NCBI RefSeq assembly: GCF_964204865.1
Contig: NC_135259.1
Location: 18,486,974-18,550,973 of the forward strand
DNA length: 64,000 nt
Reading direction: 5' to 3'
Origin: Styela clava
Lineage: Eukaryota > Chordata > Ascidiacea > Stolidobranchia > Styelidae
The position numbers and the translations under genes are program-made. Below, piece after piece: positions 53,052-63,970 of this stretch (its first letter is position 1; each line of letters begins with the position of its first letter). The notes beneath the pieces are model-generated. The model was not told the DNA's origin and searched no databases. It worked only from the letters and a program-made list of their open reading frames with translations.

Positions 53052-53123
53052 TCCCAGATGGACTAGGCGTTAGGATTTCAGGCTCTCACCCATGCGGCCC
53101 GGGTTCTATTCCCGGTCTGGGTA
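53052..53123 (+). pseudogene. psi-Glu (CUC)
   Basis: 3' strand TCTGGGT loses the terminal pair. Confidence 0.77.
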
Positions 53124-53482
53124 ACTCTTTATACCAAATATTTTAAATTTTTGATTTCTTCCAGAAGGATCATTAGTGAGTTTTTTTTTTATGTCAAATC
53201 ATTGATTGTTACAGTTGTAAAAGCGACAGTGACTGGGTAGGTTTTTCGTGAAGAACCATGTGACCATTACAGTGTCAGCTTTATAATAAATTAATTTTGG
53301 ATAGAAATAGTTTTTCAGTGATATTTCCTACATAAAACAAAGACATCAGCTGTATACAGAAGACAGAAGTACATGAAGTATTTCAAATACTGACGAAGAA
53401 AACTACGCGGATATTACTTCAGTAGCGCTACATTGAGGTAACACCAATTTATTAGATAATACTTCTGCCAAAATAAGCGTAT

Positions 53483-53554
53483 TCTAAGATGGTCTAGGGG
53501 TTAGGATTCCTGGCTTTCACCCAGGCGGCCCGGGTTCGATTCCCGGTCTGGGAA
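53483..53554 (+). tRNA. tRNA-Glu(UUC), acceptor changes
   Basis: Acceptor TCTAAGA leaves A4 opposite G69. Rest consensus; TTTT. Confidence 0.75.
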
Positions 53555-53823
53555 ACTTTTCTTCAAACAAAGATCAGGTCAGTTTTAGTTTTGAAACGTC
53601 AGAAAGATAATGGTGAAGTTTTACACTTTAGGCTTTATTTCTCGAGTGACTAAAGAATATATTACCTTAACAAAAACTTTATACAGAAGACAGTATACAG
53701 AAGACAGAAGTACATGAAGTATTTCAAATACCGACGAAGAAAACTATGCGGATATTACTTCAGTAGCGCTACATTGAGGTAACACCAATTTATTAGATAA
53801 TACATCTGCCAGAGTAATCGTAT

Positions 53824-53895
53824 TCCCAGATGGTCTAGGGGTTAGGATTCCTGGCTTTCACCCAGGCGGCCCGGGTTCGATTCCCGGTCTGGGAA
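53824..53895 (+). tRNA. tRNA-Glu(UUC), consensus
   Basis: Full consensus, TTTT. Only 341 bp after the previous Glu: a deletion joined ACTTTATACAGAAG, removing Ile, Asn and psi-Glu from that unit. Confidence 0.92.
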
Positions 53896-54212
53896 ACTTT
53901 TCTTCAAACAAAGATCAGGTAGGTCAGTTTTAGTTTTAAAACGTCAGAAAGATAATGGTGAAGCTTTACTCTTTAGGCTGTATTTTTCGAGTGACTAAAG
54001 AATATATTACCTTAACAAAAACTTTCCAGAATGTGATTAGTGGGATTTAACCTGATAATTTATCGATTTAACTGTTGTAGTTGTTAAGGAGGATGATCGT
54101 AAAGATGCATGCAAATATGGGAATGTCACGAGTACAATAATATAACAGCACAACACTTTCACCTAACTTCAAGTCCCGTGTCATTCTTTGAGATTAACGG
54201 TTAATAAGACAC

Positions 54213-54286
54213 TGGCCAGTACGGGGATCGAACCCGCGACATTCGCGTTATTAGCACGACGCTCTAACCAACTGAGCTAACCGGCC
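54213..54286 (-). tRNA. tRNA-Ile(AAU), weak terminator
   Basis: Complete cloverleaf; TTATT downstream. Confidence 0.9.
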
Positions 54287-54705
54287 ATGTGTTCTATTGA
54301 ATATACTCAGCCAATTTCATTAAGACTCTTACAGTAATTGTCTTCAAAAAGGAAGTTGTGGAATGTTATTTTTTTAACTAAGAAAGTACTTTTCTCACAC
54401 GAGTCAAAAGCGCTGATAGGAAAGTACTAAAATCGCCGTTGGGCTATTCCTTGTGGAAAAGTGGAATTCGTCTAAGCATATAGTGTGAGGGAGAAGTTTT
54501 TCATTTGATATTTTAGTCACCATGGATTAATTGTGTGAAGAAACAGTAGAGGAACGAAATAGCATCTTTCAGTTACGAAGTACTAAATTCTGTCAGCGAC
54601 ATTTGTTTTTGTAGTATCTGTTTGACTCTAGGAAACAGAAATTAAAGATAGACTTGCTATTCCTTAATATTAAATGGATTTCAACCGAGGGAACACACAG
54701 ATAGA

Positions 54706-55260
54706 AAGGATAGAAAGTACTAAAATCGCCGTTGGGCTATTCCTTGTGGAAAAGTGGAATTCGTCTAAGCATATAGAGTGAGGGAGAAGTTTTTCATTTG
54801 ATATTTTAGTCACCATCGATTAATTGTGTGAAGAAACAGTAGAGGAACGAAATAGCATCTTTCAGTTACGAAGTACTAAATTCTGTCAGCGACATTTGTT
54901 TTTGTAGTATCTGTTTGACTCTAGGAAACAGAAATTAAAGATAGACTTGCTAATTCTTAATATTAAATGGATTTCATCCGAGGGAACACACAGATAGAAA
55001 GGATTCATTTTTTAAATAATAGACAGCGTCCCTGGGTGGGCTTGAACCACCAACCTTTCGGTACTCATCAGTATAAGAGGTAACAGCCGAACGCGCTGAC
55101 CGATTGCGCCACAGAGACCGACACGGACTATGGTTTGTAGCATCTTTCAGTTACGAAGTACTAAATTCTGTCAGCGACATTTGTTTTTGTAGTATCTGTT
55201 TGACTCTAGGAAACAGAAATTAAAGATAGACTTGCTATTCCCTAATATTAAATGGATTTC
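54706..55260. repeat. Local duplication doubling the tRNA-Asn gene
   Basis: At about 54706 the unit jumps back to sequence near 54410 (AAGGATAGAAAGTACT), and at about 55139 it jumps back again (GGTTTGTAGCATCTTTC). The result is two Asn genes 285 bp apart. Confidence 0.85.
55027..55118 (-). tRNA. tRNA-Asn(GUU) with intron, upstream flank lost
   Basis: Body consensus; intron CCTCTTATACTGATGAGT. Only about 21 bases of the normal 5' flank remain, so the TATA-like element is missing. Confidence 0.85.
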
Positions 55261-55311
55261 ATCCGAGGGAACACACAGATAGAAAGGATTCATTTTTTAA
55301 ATAATAGACAG

Positions 55312-55403
55312 CGTCCCTGGGTGGGCTTGAACCACCAACCTTTCGGTACCCATCAGTATAAGAGGTAACAGCCGAACGCGCTGACCGATTGCGCCACAGA
55401 GAC
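55312..55403 (-). tRNA. tRNA-Asn(GUU) with intron, consensus
   Basis: Consensus body, intron CCTCTTATACTGATGGGT, normal upstream flank with TTTTATAAAA. Confidence 0.9.
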
Positions 55404-55628
55404 CGACACGGACTATGGTTTGTTAATTTGTTTTTATAAAAGATTCGAAATGTCCAATATTTTTTGGTAATCTGCATTAAATTTCATTGGTTTTAAATGA
55501 TTTTCTCAACACAACAAAACACATAATTTATACATTTAAGAAAGAATTACATAAAGTATTTAAAATACTGACCTCGAAGACAGCATGGATATTAGTTCAG
55601 TGGAGAGAGTAGGTCATTTCTGCCGATA

Positions 55629-55700
55629 TCCCAGATGGACTAGGCGTTAGGATTTCAGGCTCTCACCCTTGCGGCCCGGGTTCCATTCCCGGTCTGGGAA
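55629..55700 (+). pseudogene. psi-Glu (CUC)
   Basis: CCCTTGCGG in the anticodon region, T loop TTCCATT. Confidence 0.77.
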
Positions 55701-56058
55701 ACTCTTTATACCAAATATTTTAAATTTTTGGTTTCTTTCAGAAGGATCATTAGTGAGTTTTTTTTTATGTCAAATCATTGATTGTTACAGTTGTAAAAGC
55801 GACAGTGACTGGGTAGGTTGTTCGTGAAGAACCATGTGGCCATTACAGTGTCAGCTTTATAATAAATTAATTTTGGATAGAAATAGTTTTTCAGTGATAT
55901 TTCCTACATAAAACAAAGACATCAGCTGTATACAGAAGACAGAAGTACATGAAGTATTTCAAATACTGACGAAGAAAACTACGCGGATATTACTTCAGTA
56001 GCGCTACATTGAGGTAACACCAATTTATTAGATAATACTTCTGCCAAAATGAGCGTAT

Positions 56059-56130
56059 TCCAAGATGGTCTAGGGGTTAGGATTCCTGGCTTTCACCCAG
56101 GCGGCCCGGGTTCGATTCCCGGTCTGGGAA
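56059..56130 (+). tRNA. tRNA-Glu(UUC), acceptor change
   Basis: Acceptor TCCAAGA, A4 opposite G69; all else consensus; TTTT. Confidence 0.78.
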
Positions 56131-56443
56131 ACTTTTCTTCAAACAAAGATCAGGTAGGTCAGTTTTAGTTTTAAAACGTCAGAAAGATAATGGTGAAGCT
56201 TTACTCTTTAGGCTGTATTTCTCGAGTGACTAAAGAATATATTACCTTAACAAAAACTTTCCAGAATGTGATTAGTGGGATTTAACCTGATAATTTATCG
56301 ATTTAACTGTTGTAGTTGTTAAAGGAGGATGATCGTAAAGATGCATGCAAATATGGGAATGTCACGAGTACTATAACAGTACAACACTTTCACCTAACTT
56401 CAAGTCCTGTGTCATTCTTTGAGATTAACGGTTAATAAGACAC

Positions 56444-56517
56444 TGGCCAGTACGGGGATCGAACCCGCGACATTCGCGTTATTAGCACGACGCTCTAACC
56501 AACTGAGCTAACCGGCC
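56444..56517 (-). tRNA. tRNA-Ile(AAU), weak terminator
   Basis: Complete; TTATT downstream. Confidence 0.9.
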
Positions 56518-56964
56518 ATATGTTCTATTGAATATACTCAGCCAATTTCATTAAGACTCTTACAGTAATTGTCTTCAAAAAGGAAGTTGTGAAATGTTAT
56601 TTTTTTAACTAAGAAAGTACTTTTCTCACACGAGTCAAAAGCGCTGATAGGAAAGTACTGAAATCGCCGTTGGACTATTCCTTGTGGAAAAGTGGAATTC
56701 GTCTAAGCATATAGAGTGAGGGAGAAGTTTTTCATTTGATATTTTAGTCACCATGGATTAATTGTGTGAAGAAACAGTAGAGGAACGAGATAGCATCTTT
56801 CAGTTACGAAGTACTAAATTCTGTCAGCGACATTTGTTTTTGTAGTATCTGTTTGACTCTAGGAAACAGAAATTAAAGGTAGACTTGCTATTCCTTAATA
56901 TTAAATGGATTTCATCCGAGGGAACACGCAGATAGAAAGGATTCATTTTTTAAATAATAGACAG

Positions 56965-57056
56965 CGTCCCTGGGTGGGCTTGAACCACTAACCTTTCGGT
57001 ACCCATCAGTATAAGAGGTAACAGCCGAACGCGCTGAACGATTGCGCCACAGAGAC
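56965..57056 (-). tRNA. tRNA-Asn(GUU) with intron
   Basis: One change in the T stem (TTAGTGG) and one in the D loop (CGTTCAGCGC). Intron consensus. Confidence 0.78.
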
Positions 57057-57281
57057 CGTCACGGACTATGGTTTGTTAATTTGTTTTTATAAAAGATTCG
57101 AAATGTCCAATATTTTTTGGTAATCTGCATTAAATTACATTGGTTTTAAATGATTTTCTCAACACAACAAAACACATAATTTATAAATTTAAGAAAGAAT
57201 TACATGAAGTATTTAAAATACTGACCTTGAAGACAGCATGGATATTAGTTCAGTGGAGAGAGTAGGTCATTTCTGCCGATA

Positions 57282-57353
57282 TCCCAGATGAACTAGGCGT
57301 TAGGATTTCAGGCTCTCACCCATGCGGCCCGGGTTCTATTCCCGGTCTGGGAA
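57282..57353 (+). pseudogene. psi-Glu (CUC), A10 form
   Basis: TGAACTAGGCG replaces TGGACTAGGCG, a change shared with 51401 and by all units to the right edge. Acceptor and T stems perfect. Confidence 0.8.
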
Positions 57354-57709
57354 ACTCTTTATACCAAATATTTTAAATTTTTGATTTCTTTCAGAAGGAT
57401 CATTAGTGAGGTTTTATATGTCAAATCATTGATTGTTACAGTTGTAAAAGCGACAGTGACTGGGTAGGTTGTTCGTGAAGAACCATGTGGCCATTACAGT
57501 GTCAGCCTTATAATAAATTAATTTTGGATGGGAATAGTTTTTCAGTGATATTTCCAACATAAAACAAAGATATCAGCTGTATACAGAAGACAGAAGTACA
57601 TGAAGTATTTCAAATAATGACGAAGAAAACTACGCGGATATTACTTCAGTAGCGCTACATTGAGATAACACCAATTTATTAGATAATACTTCTGCCAAAG
57701 TAATCGTAT

Positions 57710-57781
57710 TCTCAGATGGTCTAGGGGTTAGGATTCCTGGCTTTCACCCAGGCGGCCCGGGTTCGATTCCCGGTCTGGGAA
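57710..57781 (+). tRNA. tRNA-Glu(UUC), family I
   Basis: C3 to T keeps pairing by wobble; rest consensus; TTTT. Confidence 0.88.
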
Positions 57782-58097
57782 ACTTTTCTTCAAACAAAGA
57801 TCAGGTAGGTCAGTTTTAGTTTTGAAACGTCAGAAAGATAATGGTGAAGCTTTACTCTTTAGGCTGTATTTCTCGAGTGACTAAAGAATATATTACCTTA
57901 ACAAAACCCTTCCAGAATGTGATTAGTGGGGTTTAACCTGATAATTTATCGATTTAACTGTTGTAGTTGTTAAGGAGGATGATCGTAAAGATGCATGCAA
58001 ATATGGAAATGTCACGAGTACAATAATATAACAGCACAACACTTTCACCTAACTTCAAGCCCGTGTCATTCTTTGAGATTAACGGGTAATAAGACAC

Positions 58098-58171
58098 TGG
58101 CCAGTGCGGGGATCGAACCCGCGACATTCGCGTTATTAGCACGACGCTCTAACCAACTGAGCTAACCGGCC
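58098..58171 (-). tRNA. tRNA-Ile(AAU), weak terminator
   Basis: Complete apart from CGCACTGG next to the acceptor; flank TTATTACCCG has no T4 run. Confidence 0.87.
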
Positions 58172-58618
58172 ATATGTTCTATTGAATATACTCAGCCAAT
58201 TTCATTAAGACTCTTACAGTAATTGTCTTCAAAAAGGAAATTGTGAAATGTTATTTTTTTAACTAAGAAAGTACTTTTCTCACACGAGTCAAAAGCGCTG
58301 ATAGGAAAGTACTGAAATCGCCGTTGGGCTATTCCTTGTGGAAAAGTGGAATTCGTCTAAGCATATAGAGTGAGGGAGAAGTTTTTCATTTGATATTTTA
58401 GTCACCATGGATTAATTGTGTGAAGAAACAGTAGAGGAACGAGATAGCATCTTTCAGTTACGAAGTACTAAATTCTGTCAGCGACATTTGTTTTTGTAGT
58501 ATCTGTTTGACTCTAGGAAACAGAAATTAAAGATAGACTTGCTATTCCTTAATATTAAATGGATTTCATCCGAGGGAACACGCAGATAGAAAGGATTCAT
58601 TTTTTAAATAATAGACAG

Positions 58619-58710
58619 CGTCCCTGGGTGGGCTTGAACCACCAACCTTTCGGTACCCATCAGTATAAGAGGTAACAGCCGAACGCGCTGACCGATTGCG
58701 CCACAGAGAC
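58619..58710 (-). tRNA. tRNA-Asn(GUU) with intron, consensus
   Basis: Best example of the family I gene: all stems paired, A and B boxes sound, intron CCTCTTATACTGATGGGT at 58655-58672. TTTTATAAAA at about -32. No T4 run follows nearby. Confidence 0.92.
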
Positions 58711-58935
58711 CGACACGGACTATGGTTTGTTAATTTGTTTTTATAAAAGATTCGAAATGTCCAATATTTTTTGGTAATCTGCATTAAATTACATTGGTTT
58801 TAAATGATTTTCTCAACACAACAAAACACATAATTTATAAATTTAAGAAAGAATTACATGAAGTATTTAAAATACTGACCTCGAAGACAGCATGGATATT
58901 AGTTCAGTGGAGAGAGTAGGTCATTTCTGCCGATA

Positions 58936-59007
58936 TCCCAGATGAACTAGGCGTTAGGATTTCAGGCTCTCACCCATGCGGCCCGGGTTCTATTCCCGGT
59001 CTGGGAA
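58936..59007 (+). pseudogene. psi-Glu (CUC), A10 form
   Basis: Identical to 57282. Confidence 0.8.
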
Positions 59008-59362
59008 ACTCTTTATACCAAATATTTTAAATTTTTGATTTCTTTCAGAAGGATCATTAGTGAGGTTTTATATGTCAAATCATTGATTGTTACAGTTGTA
59101 AAAGCGACAGTGACTGGGTAGGTTGTTCGTGAAGAACCATGTGGCCATTACAGTGTCAGCCTTATAATAAATTAATTTTGGATAGGAATAGTTTTTCAGT
59201 GATATTTCCAACATAAAACAAGGTATCAGCTGTATACAGAAGACAGAAGTACATTAAGTATTTCAAATAATGACGAAGAAAACTACGCGGATATTACTTC
59301 AGTAGCGCTACATTGAGGTAACACCAATTTATTAGATAATACTTCTGCCAAAGTAATCGTAT

Positions 59363-59434
59363 TCCCAAATGGTCTAGGGGTTAGGATTCCTGGCTTTCAC
59401 CCAGGCGGCCCGGGTTCGATTCCCGGTCTGGGAA
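59363..59434 (+). tRNA. tRNA-Glu(UUC), family I
   Basis: G6 is A (TCCCAAA) opposite C67; rest consensus; TTTT. Confidence 0.82.
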
Positions 59435-59750
59435 ACTTTTCTTCAAACAAAGATCAGGTAGGTCAGTTTTAGTTTTGAAACGTCAGAAAGATAATGGTGA
59501 AGCTTTACTCTTTAGGCTGTATTTCTCGAGTGACTAAAGAATATATTACCTTATCAAAAACTTTCCAGAATGTGATTAGTGGGGTTTAACCTGATAATTT
59601 ATCGATTTAACTGTTGTAGTTGTTAAGGAGGATGATCGTAAAGATGCATGCAAATATGGGAATGTCACGAGTACAATAATATAACAGCACAACACTTTCA
59701 CCTAACTTCAAGCCCGTGTCATTCTTTGAGATTAACGGGTAATAAGACAC

Positions 59751-59824
59751 TGGCCAGTACGGGGATCGAACCCGCGACATTCGCGTTATTAGCACGACGC
59801 TCTAACGAACTGAGCTAACCGGCC
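59751..59824 (-). tRNA. tRNA-Ile(AAU), weak terminator
   Basis: D arm GTTCGTTAG; otherwise complete; TTATTACCC downstream. Confidence 0.87.
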
Positions 59825-60271
59825 ATATGTTCTATTGAATATACTCAGCCAATTTCATTAAGACTCTTACAGTAATTGTCTTCAAAAAGGAAGTTGTGAA
59901 ATGTTATTTTTTTAACTAAGAAAGTACTTTTCTCACACGAGTCAAAAGCGCTGATAGGAAAGTACTGAAATCGCCGTTGGGCTATTCCTTGTGGAAAAGT
60001 GGAATTCGTCTAAGCATATAGAGTGAGGGAGAAGTTTTTCATTTGATATTTTAGTCACCATGGATTAATTGTGTGAAGAAACAGTAGAGGAACGAGATAG
60101 CATCTTTCAGTTACGAAGTACTAAATTCTGTCAGCGACATTTGTTTTTGTAGTATCTGTTTGACTCTAGGAAACAGAAATTAAAGATAGACTTGCTATTC
60201 CTTAATATTGAATTGATTTCATCCGAGGGAACACACAGATAGAAAGGATTCATTTTTTAAATAATAGACAG

Positions 60272-60363
60272 CGTCCCTGGGTGGGCTTGAACCACCAACC
60301 TTTCGGTACCCATCAGTATAAGAAGTAACAGCCGAACGCGCTGACCGATTGCGCCACAGAGAC
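60272..60363 (-). tRNA. tRNA-Asn(GUU) with intron
   Basis: Consensus body; the intron starts CTTCTTATACTG, one change. Confidence 0.9.
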
Positions 60364-60588
60364 CGACACGGACTATGGTTTGTTAATTTGTTTTTATAAA
60401 AGATTCGAAATGTCCAATTTTTTTTGGTAATCTGCATTAAATTACATTGGTTTTAAATGATTTTCTCAACACAACAAAACACATAATTTATAAATTTAAG
60501 AAAGAATTACATGAAGTATTTAAAATACTGACCTCGAAGACAGCATGGATATTAGTTCAGTGGAGAGAGTAGGTCATTTCTGCCGATA

Positions 60589-60660
60589 TCCCAGATGAAC
60601 TAGGCGTTAGGATTTCAGGCTCTCACCCATGCGGCCCGGGTTCTATTCCCGGTCTGGGAA
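60589..60660 (+). pseudogene. psi-Glu (CUC), A10 form
   Basis: Identical to 57282. Confidence 0.8.
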
Positions 60661-61015
60661 ACTCTTTATACCAAATATTTTAAATTTTTGATTTCTTTCA
60701 GAAGGATCATTAGTGTGGTTTTATATGTCAAATCATTGATTGTTACAGTTGTAAAAGCGACAGTGACTGGGTAGGTTGTTCGTGAAGAACCATGTGGCCA
60801 TTACAGTGTCAACCTATAATAAATTAATTTTGGATAGGAATAGTTTTTCAGTGATATTTCCAACATAAAACAAAGATATCAGCTGTATACAGAAGACAGA
60901 ATTACATGAAGTATTTCAAATAATGACGAAGAAAACTACGCGGATATTACTTCAGTAGCGCTACATTGAGGTAACACCAATTTATTAGATAATACTTCTG
61001 CCAAAGTAATCGTAT

Positions 61016-61087
61016 TCCCAGATGGTCTAGGGGTTAGGATTCCTGGCTTTCACCCAGGCGGCCCGGGTTCGATTCCCGGTCTGGGAA
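61016..61087 (+). tRNA. tRNA-Glu(UUC), consensus
   Basis: Full consensus, TTTT. Confidence 0.94.
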
Positions 61088-61403
61088 ACTTTTCTTCAAA
61101 CAAAGATCAGGTAGGTCAGTTTTAGTTTTGAAACGTCAGAAAGATAATGGTGAAGCTTTACTCTTTAGGCTGTATTTCTCGAGTGACTAAAGAATATATT
61201 ACCTTAACAAAAACTTTCCAGAATGTGATTAGTGGGGTTTAACCTGATAATTTATCGATTTAACTGTTGTAGTTGTTAAGGAGGATGATCGTAAAGATGC
61301 ATGCAAATATGGGAATGTCACGAGTACAATAATATAAAAGCACAACACTTTCACCTAACTTCAAGCCCGTGTCATTCTTTGAGATTAACGGTTAATAAGA
61401 CAC

Positions 61404-61477
61404 TGGCCAGTACGGGGATCGAACCCGCGACATTCGCGTTATTAGCACGACGCTCTAACCAACTGAGCTAACCGGCC
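61404..61477 (-). tRNA. tRNA-Ile(AAU), weak terminator
   Basis: All arms identical to 7226; TTATT downstream. Confidence 0.9.
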
Positions 61478-61924
61478 ATATGTTCTATTGAATATACTCA
61501 GCCAATTTCATTAAGACTCTTACAGTAATTGTATTCAAAAAGGAAGTTGTGAAATGTTATTTTTTTAACTAAGAAAGTACTTTTCTCACACGAGTCAAAA
61601 GCGCTGATAGGAAAGTACTGAAATCGCCGTTGGGCTATTCCTTGTGGAAAAGTGGAATTCGTCTGAGCATATAGAGTGAGGGAGAAGTTTTTCATTTGAT
61701 ATTTTAGTCACCATGGATTAATTGTGTGAAGAAACAGTAGAGGAACGAGATAGCATCTTTCAGTTACGAAGTACTAAATTCTGTCAGCGACATTTGTTTT
61801 TGTAGTATCTGTTTGACTCTAGGAAACAGAAATTAAAGATAGACTTGCTATTCCTTAATATTAAATGGATTTCATCCGAGGGAACACACAGATAGAAAGG
61901 ATTCATTTTTTAAATAATAGACAG

Positions 61925-62016
61925 CGTCCCTGTGTGAGCTTGAACCACCAACCTTTCGGTACCCATCAGTATAAGAGGTAATAGCCGAACGCGCTGACCG
62001 ATTGCGCCACAGAGAC
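61925..62016 (-). tRNA. tRNA-Asn with intron, AUU anticodon
   Basis: Loop CTATTA: G34 is A, giving anticodon ATT. An A34 here could be edited to inosine, still reading Asn codons but perhaps also AAA. T-stem changes CTCACACAGG leave a mismatch. Confidence 0.75.
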
Positions 62017-62244
62017 CGACACGGACTATGGTTTGTTAATTTGTTTTTATAAAAGATTCGAAATGTCCAATATTTTTTGGTAATCTGCATTAAATTACAT
62101 TGGTTTTAAATTTTTTTTTTCTCAACACAACAAAACAAATAATTTATAAATTTAAGAAAGAATTAAATGAAGTATTTAAAATACTGACCTCGAAGACAGC
62201 ATGGATATTAGTTCAGTGGAGAGAGTAGGTCATTTCTGCCGATA

Positions 62245-62316
62245 TCCCAGATGAACTAGGCGTTAGGATTTCAGGCTCTCACCCATGCGGCCCGGGTTCT
62301 ATTCCCGGTCTGGGAA
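62245..62316 (+). pseudogene. psi-Glu (CUC), A10 form
   Basis: Identical to 57282. Confidence 0.8.
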
Positions 62317-62672
62317 ACTCTTTATACCAAATATTTTAAATTTTTGATTTCTTTCAGAAGGATCATTAGTGAGGTTTTATATGTCAAATCATTGATTGTT
62401 ACAGTTGTGAAAGCGACAGTGACTGGGTAGGTTGTTCGTGAAGAACCATGTGGCCATTACAGTGTCAGCCTTATAATAAATTAATTTTGGATAGGAATAG
62501 TTTTTCAGTGATATTTCCAACATAAAACAAAGATATCAGCTGTATACAGAAGACAGAAGTACATGAAGTATTTCAAATAATGACGAAGAAAACTACGCGG
62601 ATATTACTTCAGTAGCGCAACATTGAGGTAACACCAATTTATTACATAATACTTCTGCCAAAGTTATCGTAT

Positions 62673-62744
62673 TCCCAGATGGTCTAGGGGTTAGGATTCC
62701 TGGCTTTCACCCAGGCGGCCCGGGTTCGATTCCCGGTCTGGGAA
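62673..62744 (+). tRNA. tRNA-Glu(UUC), consensus
   Basis: Full consensus, TTTT. Confidence 0.94.
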
Positions 62745-63060
62745 ACTTTTCTTCAAACAAAGATCAGGTAGGTCAGTTTTAGTTTTGAAACGTCAGAAAG
62801 ATAATGGTGAAGCTTTACTCTTTAGGCTGTATTTCTCGAGTGACTAAAGAATATATTACCTTAACAAAAACTTTCCAGAATGTGATTAGTGGGGTTTAAC
62901 CTGATAATTTATCGATTTAACTGTTGTAGTTGTTAAGGAGGATGATCGTAAAGATGCATGCAAATATGGGAATGTCACGGGTACAATAATATAACAGCAC
63001 AACACTTTCACCTAACTTCAAGCCCGTGTCATTCTTTGAGATTAACGGTTAATAAGACAC

Positions 63061-63134
63061 TGGCCAGTACGGGGATCGAACCCGCGACATTCGCGTTATT
63101 AGCACGACGCTCTAACCAACTGAGCTAACCGGCC
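63061..63134 (-). tRNA. tRNA-Ile(AAU), weak terminator
   Basis: All arms identical to 7226; TTATT downstream. Confidence 0.9.
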
Positions 63135-63581
63135 ATATGTTCTATTGAATATACTCAGCCAATTTCATTAAGACTCTTACAGTAATTGTCTTCAAAAAGG
63201 AAGTTGTGAAATGTTATTTTTTTAACTAAGAAAGTACTTTTCTCACACGAGTCAAAAGCGCTGATAGGAAAGTACTGAAATCGCCGTTGGGCTATTCCTT
63301 GTAGAAAAGTGGAATTCGTCTAAGCATATAGAGTGAGGGAGAAGTTTTTCATTTGATATTTTAGTCACCATGGATTAATTGTGTGAAAAAACAGTAGAGG
63401 AACGAGATAGCATCTTTCAGTTACGAAGTACTAAATTCTGTCAGCGACATTTGTTTTTGTAGTATCCGTTTGACTCTAGGAAACAGAAATTAAAGATAGA
63501 CTTGCTATTCCCTAATATTAAATGGATTTCATCCGAGGGAACACACAGATAGAAAGGATTCATTTTTTAAATAATAGACAG

Positions 63582-63673
63582 CGTCCCTGGGTGAGCTTGA
63601 ACCACCAACCTTTCGGTACCCATCAGTATAAGAGGTAACAGCCGAACGCGCTGACCGATTGCGCCAAAGAGAC
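63582..63673 (-). tRNA. tRNA-Asn(GUU) with intron
   Basis: GTCTCTTTGGCGC has one change next to the A box, and the T stem reads CTCACCCAGG. Anticodon arm and intron consensus. Confidence 0.8.
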
Positions 63674-63898
63674 CGACACGGACTATGGTTTGTTAATTTG
63701 TTTTTATAAAAGATTCGAAATGTCCAATATTTTTTGGTAATCTGCATTAAATTACATTGGTTTTAAATGATTTTCTCAACACAACAAAACACATAATTTA
63801 TAAATTAGAGAAAGAATTACATGAAGTATTTAAAATACTGACCTCGAAGACAGCATGGATATTAGTTCAGTGGAGAGAGTAGGTCATTTCTGCCGATA

Positions 63899-63970
63899 TC
63901 CCAGATGAACTAGGCGTTAGGATTTCAGGCTCTCACCCATGCGGCCCGGGTTCTATTCCCAGTCTGGGAA
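63899..63970 (+). pseudogene. psi-Glu (CUC), A10 form
   Basis: T stem 3' side CCCAG. The Glu partner of this unit lies beyond the right edge. Confidence 0.78.

Noticed and set aside
3065-63970. psi-Glu as a SINE of tRNA-Glu origin
   Set aside because: It has no distinct 3' body, poly-A tail or target duplications, and it lies at a fixed place in each tandem unit.
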